From NCBI GenBank assembly GCA_022827165.1, contig JAJDTN010000190.1, positions 1 to 6,483 of the forward strand: a stretch of 6,483 nt of DNA. The letters are read 5' to 3'. The stretch comes from Candidatus Latescibacterota bacterium (GTDB taxonomy: Bacteria; Latescibacterota; UBA2968; UBA8231). Numbering within the stretch: the first letter of the stretch is position 1; each line of letters begins with the position of its first letter. Below, in pieces: positions 1-6,483 of this stretch. Under the pieces are notes generated by a model. It did no database searches. It was not told where the DNA came from and saw only the letters and a list, made by a program, of their open reading frames with translations. Made by a program: the position numbers and the translations under genes.

Positions 1-1757
<1,757 letters not shown>

Positions 1758-1771
<14 letters not shown>

Positions 1772-2897
1772 CGGCGCTCCTCCTCGGGCGGCTGCCGCGC
1801 CGGGGACGTCGGCGGCGGACCCTTGACGGAACGAAGGGCAGGGACACGACCTCGGCGGCTACCGTCGTGCCGCGGATCTCCACTTCCAGCCTCGTCCCCG
1901 CGTCGGCGCGCCCGCTGGCCACGTAGCCCATGGCGATCCCGCGCCGCAGGACGGGAGAGTGAGTGCCGCTGGTCACGCGGCCGACCTGCACCCCGCCGGC
2001 TCTCAGCACCTGCCCGGCCCGGGGGATGCCCCGGTCGAGCAGGCCGAGGCCGACAAGCCGCCGTGAGAGGCCGGCATCGCTCTGGGCCCGCAGCGGCCCC
2101 CGGCCCGGGAACTCCCGCGGCTTGTCCAGGGCGAGGGCCCATGCCAGACCCGCTTCCAGGGGGCTCGTGTCCTCGGTCAGCTCGTGTCCGTAGAGGCAGA
2201 AGCCGGCTTCCAGGCGCAGCGAGTCCCGGGCCGCCAGGCCCACGGGGTGGGCGCCGGCCTCGAGCAGCCGCGACCAGAGGGCCGGGCCGTCGGCGGCGGG
2301 GCAGATGATCTCGAAACCATCCTCCCCGGTGTAGCCGCTGCGGCTGACCAGCCAGTCGCCCGAGGCGCCCTCGGCCATGGTGAAACCGAAGAAGCCGAGG
2401 CCTTTGCAGAAGTCGTCGATGACGGAGGTGACCAGGCCTTCCGCCTTCGGCCCCTGGACGGCGATCATCGCCTGACTCCCGGTTCGTTCCTCCACCCGGG
2501 GGAGGGCGGACGGCAGACGCTCGAGGATCCAGGCGCGGTCGGACTCGGTGCGCGCCGCGTTGACGACGAGGAGGAACCCCTCCTCCGCGAGGCGGTACAC
2601 GGCGAGATCGTCGAGGACCCCGCCCTGGTCATTGCACAGGACGGTGTAGGCCATGCGGCCGGGCGGCAACGGCTCGACGGCGCAGGGCAGCAGACCATCG
2701 AGGAACTCCGCCGACCCCGGGCCGGAGACGTACAGGCGCCCCATGTGGCTCACGTCGAAGAGGCCGGCACCCGTCCGGGTCTGTTGGTGCTCCCCCTGGA
2801 TTCCAGTGTATTGGATCGGCATTTCCCAGCCCGCGAAATCGACGAGGCGGGCCCCGGCTCCATGATGTCGATCCCACAGGGGCGTCCTGCGACTCAA
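1758..2897 (-). CDS. gcvT: Aminomethyltransferase, T protein of the glycine cleavage system
   Basis: GcvT takes the aminomethyl group from lipoylated H protein and, with tetrahydrofolate, releases ammonia and methylene-tetrahydrofolate. The 379-residue product (family about 360-370) has the expected blocks: RRTPLWDRH and DFAGWEMPIQY (3-11, 20-30), LFDVSHMG (46-53), GGVLDDLAVY with the aspartate pair D96/D97 matching the catalytic Asp region (92-101), MIAVQGP (144-150), SGYTGEDGFE (187-196), ARDSLRLEAGFCLYGHEL (223-240) and TSGTHSPVL (309-317). The TTG start is chosen because GGAGG lies 5 bases upstream and the family N-terminus begins exactly there; it shares TTGA with the coaE stop. An ATG-started extension to 3149 would overlap coaE deeply and has no family similarity. 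The C-terminus is odd: after PFV (354-356) there is a tail of about 23 residues with 10 arginines and atypical codons. In the neighbouring frame the tail would be PPPTSPARQPPEEERR and stop at 1768, giving a GTGA overlap with gcvP. A frameshift or sequence error there is possible. Confidence 0.95.
1779..1784 (-). promoter_or_regulatory. Shine-Dalgarno site of gcvP
   Basis: A perfect AGGAGG on the minus strand, 7 bases before the GTG at 1769-1771. It lies inside the 3' end of gcvT, where it spells Arg-Arg in the reading frame of the longer GcvT. It decides the GTG as the gcvP start and implies coupling to gcvT translation. Confidence 0.85.
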
Positions 2898-3499
2898 GCT
2901 TCCCTCCGGTCCTGCCGTTGCTGCAGGCCTTCCCAGACCCGCGCCGCCTGGCTGCGCAGGGACCCGAGATCGCCGTTGTTGCTCACCTCGTAGTCGACGG
3001 ATCCCTCGGGAGTGTCGTTCTGCTGCAGGGCGCGGCGCTGGCGCACTTCCTCGGGGGCGAGTCCCCGCTTGCGGGCGACACGTTGCGTGGCGAGGCCGGA
3101 CTCGGTATTGACCAGAATGACGGCGTCGAAGCGGTCCTGCAGACCCCACTCGAAGACCAGGGGCGCGTCCAGGAGGACGATCCCACCGCCCGCCTCGCCC
3201 TCCCGCAGAGCCTCCCAGATCCGGGGTTCCAACTCCGGTCTGACCAGCTCCTCCAGCCGCTGCCGGCCTTCCTCGTTGGCCAGGGCCCGCCGGGCGAGAC
3301 CCCGGCGATCGAGCCTGCCTTGGCCGTCGAGCAGGTCCTCTCCGAAGGCCTCCGCCAGCCGGCAGCGCAGGTCTTCGCTCTCGTCGACGACCTGCCGCGC
3401 CAGCGCGTCGGCATCGATCCGGCGGGCGCCGAGGTCCTCGAGCATGGCGGCCAGGGTGGTCTTGCCCGCGCCCATGTTGCCGGTGACCGCCACCAGCAT
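2894..3499 (-). CDS. coaE: Dephospho-CoA kinase
   Basis: CoaE phosphorylates the 3'-hydroxyl of the ribose of dephospho-CoA with ATP, the last step of coenzyme A synthesis, in the cytoplasm. The 201-residue length matches the family. Visible are the P-loop GNMGAGKTT (7-15), DADALARQVV (29-38, equal to the usual DAD-x-(I/L)-A block), LLDAPLVFEWG (109-119, the D-x-PL-x-FE motif), the lid region RQRRALQQ (153-160) and the C-terminal SNNGDLGSL (173-181, like the usual NxG-x-L-x-x-L). In most CoaE proteins the stretch after RLEEL reads HP; here it is RP (87-88), a departure at a well conserved position. The start at 3499 is preferred over an in-frame ATG at 3526 because AGGAG lies 7 bases upstream and the protein then begins right before the first beta strand. 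It is 23 bases downstream of hflC and overlaps the gcvT start by 4 bases. Confidence 0.95.
   Translation of the reverse strand: MLVAVTGNMGAGKTTLAAMLEDLGARRIDADALARQVVDESEDLRCRLAEAFGEDLLDGQGRLDRRGLARRALANEEGRQRLEELVRPELEPRIWEALREGEAGGGIVLLDAPLVFEWGLQDRFDAVILVNTESGLATQRVARKRGLAPEEVRQRRALQQNDTPEGSVDYEVSNNGDLGSLRSQAARVWEGLQQRQDRREA
2903..2907 (-). promoter_or_regulatory. Shine-Dalgarno site of gcvT (TTG start)
   Basis: GGAGG on the minus strand, 5 bases before TTG (2895-2897), within the last codons of coaE. Together with the TTGA stop/start overlap it decides the unusual TTG initiation of gcvT and suggests reinitiation by ribosomes ending coaE. Confidence 0.8.
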
Positions 3500-3506
3500 C
3501 TCAGCG

Positions 3507-3511
3507 CTCCT
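3507..3511 (-). promoter_or_regulatory. Shine-Dalgarno site of coaE
   Basis: AGGAG on the minus strand, 7 bases before the ATG at 3497-3499, in the short gap after hflC. It favours this ATG over the one at 3526, which would overlap the hflC stop. Confidence 0.75.
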
Positions 3512-3522
3512 GGCGGCCGGCC

Positions 3523-4377
3523 TCACTTCCCCTTGAGATGGCGGAAGAACTCGGTGTCGGCGGGCTGGACGAGGACCGTGTTCTCCTGCAGCGACTTCTC
3601 ATACGCCTCGAGAGTCCGGGTGAACTGGTAGAATCCGGTGGCGTTGCGGTAGGCCGCCGCGTAGATCGCCAGGGCCTCGGCGTCCCCCTGGCCCCGGATC
3701 CCCTGGGCCCGCTCGTAGGCCTCGGCAGCAATGGTGGCCGCCTCCAGATCGGTCTCGGCACGGATCTTCAGTGCCTCTTCCTCGCCCTCGGATCGGTAGG
3801 CCTTGGCCTCCCTGGCGCGTTCGGCCCGCATTCGATTGTAGACCGCCTGCTCGTTCTCCGGAGGAAGGTCCGCGCGCTTGATGCGCACGTCCAGGACCTC
3901 GATCCCGTAGACCTTCGCGGCCAGGTTCGCCCGCGCCCTCACGGAGTCCATGATCGCCTGGCGGTTGGTGGCCACCACCTCCGACAGGTCGTGCTGGCCG
4001 AGCTCCTTGCGCAACTCGGAGTAGATGACGTCGTCGAGCCGGGCCAGGGCCTCGTCTACGGTTCGCAGGGCCTGCATGAAGGTCAGGGCGTCGACGATCC
4101 GCCAGCGGGCGTAGTTGTCGATGATGAGGGTCTTCTTGTCCTTCGTGTAGATGGGGTCCGGGTTCGAGTCGTAGTCGAGGAGGCGGCGGTCGAAGAAGGT
4201 CGTCTTCTGGATCGGATCGGGCAGCTTGAAGTACAGCCCGGGCTCGGTGTTCACCTCAACGGGCTGCCCGAACTGGGTGACCACGACCTGCTCGACCTCG
4301 GTGACGGTGTAGAAGACGAGGTTGGCGCCGAAGAGGAGCAGCACGAGGGCGACGACGACACCGACGGCGTTGCGCAT
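3523..4377 (-). CDS. hflC: HflC, SPFH-domain membrane protein, partner of HflK
   Basis: HflC with HflK forms a large membrane cage that, in Escherichia coli, encloses FtsH and modulates its proteolysis. The 284-residue product has one N-terminal membrane segment (about 4-24), a prohibitin/SPFH domain from EVEQVVVTQFGQP (27-39) through LPDPIQKTTFFDRRLLDYD (52-70), the hallmark GIEVLDVRIKRADLPPE (158-174), then a long charged, alanine-rich helix (about 175-245) expected to form coiled coil, and the typical end DTEFFRHLKGK (274-284). The mass should face the periplasm. Start 4377 is chosen because GGGAGG lies 8 bases upstream and the membrane segment then sits at the very N-terminus. The ATG at 4452 would add 25 unrelated residues overlapping hflK. 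It begins 13 bases after the hflK stop. It is slightly shorter than the E. coli protein. Confidence 0.96.
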   Translation of the reverse strand: MRNAVGVVVALVLLLFGANLVFYTVTEVEQVVVTQFGQPVEVNTEPGLYFKLPDPIQKTTFFDRRLLDYDSNPDPIYTKDKKTLIIDNYARWRIVDALTFMQALRTVDEALARLDDVIYSELRKELGQHDLSEVVATNRQAIMDSVRARANLAAKVYGIEVLDVRIKRADLPPENEQAVYNRMRAERAREAKAYRSEGEEEALKIRAETDLEAATIAAEAYERAQGIRGQGDAEALAIYAAAYRNATGFYQFTRTLEAYEKSLQENTVLVQPADTEFFRHLKGK

Positions 4378-4385
4378 GGCGGCGG

Positions 4386-4391
4386 CCTCCC
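4386..4391 (-). promoter_or_regulatory. Shine-Dalgarno site of hflC
   Basis: GGGAGG on the minus strand, 8 bases before the ATG at 4375-4377. Its first G is the last base of the hflK TAG stop, so the hflK stop and hflC ribosome site are fused. It decides the hflC start. Confidence 0.8.
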
Positions 4392-5389
4392 TATTCCGAG
4401 CGCGCCGGCTGCAGGCGCTCGAGGTTGATGAGGTTGAGGACGCCCTGGCCATCGGCGTCGATGATGTACTTCTGCAGCCCCGGCAGGATCCGCTCCATCG
4501 TCTCGATGTAGAGCCGCTTCTCGGTCACCTTGGGGGCTTTCACGTACTCGGCATGGATCGCCCGGAAGCGGTCGGCGTCGCCCTGGGAGCGGCGCACCCG
4601 CTCGACGGCGTAGGCCTCGGACTCCTTGATCATGCGCTCGGCCTCGCCCCGGGCCTTGGGGATTACGTCGTTCTGGTAGCCCCTGGCCTCGTTCACCAGC
4701 CGTTCCCGGTCTTCCTTGGCGCTGGCCACATCCTTGAAGGCCGCGTCCACCTGCTCGGGAGGGCCCACCGACTGCAGCTGCACGGACTCGACGGTGAGCC
4801 CGCAGCCGTAGGTCTGGAACAACTCCTGCAGCCTTTCCTTGATCGCGATCTGCACCTCCAGCTTGCCTTCCGTGAGGACCTCGTCGATGCCGCGTCGGCC
4901 CACGACCTGCCGCAGGGCGGCCTCGCAGGCGTCGTGGACAAGCCCCTCGCCTCCCCCTTCGAAAGCGCCCAGGCCCCGCACCTGAAACAGGGCATCGACG
5001 ACGTTGCTCACCTTGTACTGCACGACGAGCTCGACGTTGACGATGTTGAGATCGCCCGTGAGCATGAGCGACTCGTTGGGCCGCTGCCGGTAGCGCGCCG
5101 GAGGACCCGGGTCGATGGTGCGGAAGCCGATCTCCTCCCGGTAGACCCGCGTCACCGAGCGGATGATTTGCATCTCGATCGGCGAGGGCAGACGGTAGTG
5201 CAGGCCCGGGTTGACTACCCTCTGCACCTTGCCGAAGCGCAGGATCACCGCTTTCTCGTCGGGATCGACGGTGTAGATCCCGCTGGCCAGCCACAGGACG
5301 GCGAGGACGGCGAGGACGAGGTACACCGTGCGCGGGCTGAAGCGCAGGTTCTGCACGGGAGACTTGGGGAAATCGAACTGTTGAGGCAT
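4391..5389 (-). CDS. hflK: HflK, SPFH-domain membrane protein, partner of HflC
   Basis: HflK is the larger partner in the HflK/HflC membrane complex that modulates FtsH. The 332-residue product has a short cytosolic N-terminus (1-20), one membrane segment (about 21-40) and an SPFH domain beginning IYTVDPDEKAVILRFGKVQR (38-57). It also has PGLHYRLPSPIE (61-72), the family signature ESLMLTGDLNIVNVELVVQY (106-125), a charged coiled-coil stretch (about 215-285) and the typical block YVKAPKVTEKRLYIETMERI (282-301). E. coli HflK is near 419 residues with a glycine-rich N-terminus and a glutamine-rich C-terminal tail; both are absent here, giving a compact form. The ATG at 5389 lies 13 bases after the stop of the kinase gene and has only a weak SD (GGACGG, about 5 bases upstream), so coupling to the upstream gene is likely. 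Confidence 0.96.
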   Translation of the reverse strand: MPQQFDFPKSPVQNLRFSPRTVYLVLAVLAVLWLASGIYTVDPDEKAVILRFGKVQRVVNPGLHYRLPSPIEMQIIRSVTRVYREEIGFRTIDPGPPARYRQRPNESLMLTGDLNIVNVELVVQYKVSNVVDALFQVRGLGAFEGGGEGLVHDACEAALRQVVGRRGIDEVLTEGKLEVQIAIKERLQELFQTYGCGLTVESVQLQSVGPPEQVDAAFKDVASAKEDRERLVNEARGYQNDVIPKARGEAERMIKESEAYAVERVRRSQGDADRFRAIHAEYVKAPKVTEKRLYIETMERILPGLQKYIIDADGQGVLNLINLERLQPARSE

Positions 5390-5402
5390 GGCTACCGTCC
5401 GT

Positions 5403-6320
5403 TCAGGGTCCCTCCTCCTCCGCGAGGAGGCCGAGGGACTCGATGCCTGTCAGGGTGCAGTTCCGCGACGCGGCCCGAATCGCGCGGTCCAGGGCCTGCG
5501 GGACCGTCCCGCCTGCCAGCAGACCCGCCGCCATGGCCGCCAGGAAGACATCCCCGCAGCCCGTGGGATCGACCGGGAGGCCCTCGGGCACCGCCTGCGC
5601 CGGTCGGCGAAGGCGGCGAACCCCGCCGTCGGAGGCCCGCCAGGCGCAGAGCGCGCCCCGTTCACCCAAAGTAATCACGGCAACCTTCGGTCCCAGGTCC
5701 AGAAGGGAGACGGCCCACTCCTGCAACTCCTCAGCAGGGGCTCCCAGGGTACGGGCCTCCAACTCGTTCATCTGAATCAGGTCGGCCATCGACGCCCAGA
5801 GGGGCCAGAGAGGTGGGGGACGCGGGTGTCGGCGGCCCTCCGCGTCCCTCGCCAGGGTCAGGCTGTGGACATCCATCAGGATCGGACCGTCAACGATGCG
5901 CCGGAGGCCGCGAAGGGTGTCCGGCTCGAGCTCGAACCCGGTGATGAAGTTGACGAGCAGGGCGTCGAGAGAGGAGTTCGAGCAAGGCAGGTCGGCTGGT
6001 GCGAGGGGCGGCACGTCCCCCCGGAGACGTTCGCTCTTGCGCCCGGCGCTGTCATAGCGGATCTCGCAGCGAAAGCCCGGACCGTCTAGCCGCCGCAGTC
6101 CCCCCAGTGAGACCTCGGGACAGGCTCCCAGGAGAGCCTCAACCCTCGGCTCGATCTCCCGCGGGAGCCGTGCGAAGGGCCGGGTGCGCAGCCGCCCCTG
6201 CCCGAGGTGGGCCAGGGCACAAGCGGTGAACAGGATTCCGCCCAGGCTGTCGCTGCTTCGGCCGTCGGGATGGTGAATCGTGTCGAGGTTGATGCTGCCG
6301 ATGACCCCGACCTCCGGCAT
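5403..6320 (-). CDS. PfkB/ribokinase-family sugar or nucleoside kinase, substrate unknown
   Basis: This is a cytosolic ATP-dependent kinase of the ribokinase (PfkB) fold. With the start at 6320 it has 305 residues, normal for the family. Visible are the opening strand EVGVIGSINLDTI (3-15), the SLGGILFTACALAHLG block (25-40, the family GG region), NFITGFE (124-130), ILMDVHS (147-153), MNELEA (184-189, the N-x-x-E metal/phosphate motif), VAVITLGERGAL (213-224) and the C-terminal signature DPTGCGDVFLAAMAAGLLAG (251-270). D257 should be the catalytic base; GCGD replaces the usual GAGD. The substrate cannot be read from the sequence. The first gene of the minus-strand string, it ends 13 bases before hflK. 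An in-frame ATG at 6389 would add 23 residues lacking family character and reach close to the divergent clpP promoter, so 6320 is preferred, although its SD (a G-run, GGGGGGAG, ending 2 bases upstream) is unusually close. Confidence 0.88.
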   Translation of the reverse strand: MPEVGVIGSINLDTIHHPDGRSSDSLGGILFTACALAHLGQGRLRTRPFARLPREIEPRVEALLGACPEVSLGGLRRLDGPGFRCEIRYDSAGRKSERLRGDVPPLAPADLPCSNSSLDALLVNFITGFELEPDTLRGLRRIVDGPILMDVHSLTLARDAEGRRHPRPPPLWPLWASMADLIQMNELEARTLGAPAEELQEWAVSLLDLGPKVAVITLGERGALCAWRASDGGVRRLRRPAQAVPEGLPVDPTGCGDVFLAAMAAGLLAGGTVPQALDRAIRAASRNCTLTGIESLGLLAEEEGP

Positions 6321-6397
6321 CGCTCCCCCCGGCGGAAACCCGGCGGCCTGCCGCCATCCGGTGCCACGGGCGGTCCCGGGATCAGCCATGGCCGGCT
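6321..6397. other. Divergent intergenic region upstream of the kinase gene
   Basis: This stretch should hold the promoter of the minus-strand gene string, but I find no convincing -35/-10 pair for that strand. It contains a small GC-rich inverted repeat (GGCGG at 6342-6346, CCGCC at 6351-6355, 4-base loop), which is weak evidence in such GC-rich DNA. If the kinase starts at 6389 instead of 6320, most of this region is coding. Confidence 0.4.
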
Positions 6398-6426
6398 TTG
6401 ACCTTTGGGCGATGGACCCCTATGCT
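6398..6426 (+). promoter_or_regulatory. Sigma-70-type promoter of clpP
   Basis: A -35 box TTGACC (6398-6403; 5 of 6 to TTGACA), a 17-base spacer and a -10 box TATGCT (6421-6426; 4 of 6 to TATAAT, with the key TA and final T) lie on the plus strand just ahead of clpP. The spacing is optimal. Transcription would be expected to start about 6432-6434, that is, at the clpP ATG. It sits in the short space between the divergent kinase gene and clpP. This is prediction from sequence only. Confidence 0.6.
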
Positions 6427-6433
6427 CCCTCTC

Positions 6434-6483
6434 ATGGCGATCGTACCTGTTGTCATCGAGCAGACGGGCCGCGGCGAGCGGGC
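6434..6483 (+). CDS. clpP: ATP-dependent Clp protease proteolytic subunit, N-terminal fragment cut by window edge
   Basis: ClpP is the serine-protease barrel that degrades proteins fed to it by ClpX or ClpA/C ATPases in the cytoplasm. Only 16 complete codons are present, reading [16 protein letters not shown], which matches the very conserved ClpP opening (usually close to [21 protein letters not shown]). The match is short but distinctive. The ATG at 6434 is preferred over an in-frame ATG at 6422 because the latter lies inside the predicted -10 box and adds four residues not seen in the family. No Shine-Dalgarno sequence precedes either start, which fits a leaderless message. The gene is transcribed away from the kinase-hflK-hflC string. 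The catalytic Ser, His and Asp lie beyond the window. Confidence 0.88.
   Translation, partial: [16 protein letters not shown]

Noticed and set aside
2898..3149. ATG-started N-terminal extension of gcvT
   Set aside because: It would overlap coaE by about 250 bases and encodes Arg/Pro-rich sequence; the family N-terminus starts exactly at the TTG at 2897 with a good SD.
4251..5294. Minus-strand alternative frames inside hflK (4251-5294) and gcvP (591-1250)
   Set aside because: These are out-of-frame readings of conserved genes, Arg/Gly-rich and without homology signals.
4322..5674. Long plus-strand open frame (450 codons) opposite hflK, plus similar ones at 2184-2993, 2918-3631 and 3538-4428
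   Set aside because: All are antisense images of hflK, hflC, coaE or gcvT with Leu/Val/Asp/Gly-biased composition and no recognisable motif.
6342..6355. Small inverted repeat GGCGG-4-CCGCC in the divergent region
   Set aside because: A 5-base stem in GC-rich DNA is expected by chance; there is no U-run for a terminator and no sign of an operator pair.
6321..6389. Extended start of the kinase at 6389
   Set aside because: The extra 23 residues (Gly/Arg-rich) precede the normal family start and would bring the gene close to the clpP -35 box. It is not fully excluded because the SD at 6320 is poorly spaced.

Overview
The window is chromosomal DNA from a high-GC bacterium, roughly two thirds G+C by eye, with a strong preference for G or C at third codon positions. 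The gene content is housekeeping metabolism and membrane quality control: HflK/HflC, CoaE, the glycine cleavage enzymes GcvT and GcvP, a PfkB-family kinase and ClpP. No mobile element, RNA gene or CRISPR is visible. HflK/HflC together with a single-chain GcvP fit a Gram-negative-type lineage, for example Acidobacteriota or a deep proteobacterial relative. I cannot fix the phylum from the sequence alone.

Layout: almost everything lies on the minus strand and is read from right to left as one tightly packed gene string. The order is PfkB-family kinase (5403-6320), hflK (4391-5389), hflC (3523-4377), coaE (2894-3499), gcvT (1758-2897) and gcvP (1-1771, running off the left edge after 590 codons). 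Gaps are 13, 13 and 23 bases, then overlaps of 4 and 14 bases, so a single polycistronic transcript with translational coupling is likely. Four of the downstream starts have good Shine-Dalgarno (SD) sequences. gcvT starts at TTG and gcvP at GTG.

At the right edge a divergent plus-strand gene begins. Its first 16 codons match the N-terminus of mature ClpP. The 113-base region between it and the kinase is the only real intergenic space. It holds a good sigma-70-type promoter (TTGACC, 17 bases, TATGCT) whose predicted start point falls on or next to the clpP ATG, so clpP may be transcribed as a leaderless mRNA.

How the genes work together: GcvT and GcvP are the T and P proteins of the glycine cleavage system, which yields CO2, ammonia and methylene-tetrahydrofolate. 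The H-protein gene, often found between or beside them, is not in the window. CoaE makes the last step to coenzyme A. HflK and HflC form the membrane SPFH complex that, in characterised species, surrounds and modulates the FtsH protease. ClpP is the cytosolic proteolytic core. The kinase substrate is unknown. The gene string therefore joins protein quality control, cofactor synthesis and one-carbon metabolism, but nothing here proves a shared function. I see no clearly novel system. The most interesting points are the probable leaderless clpP start and the odd, reading-frame-ambiguous 3' end of gcvT.
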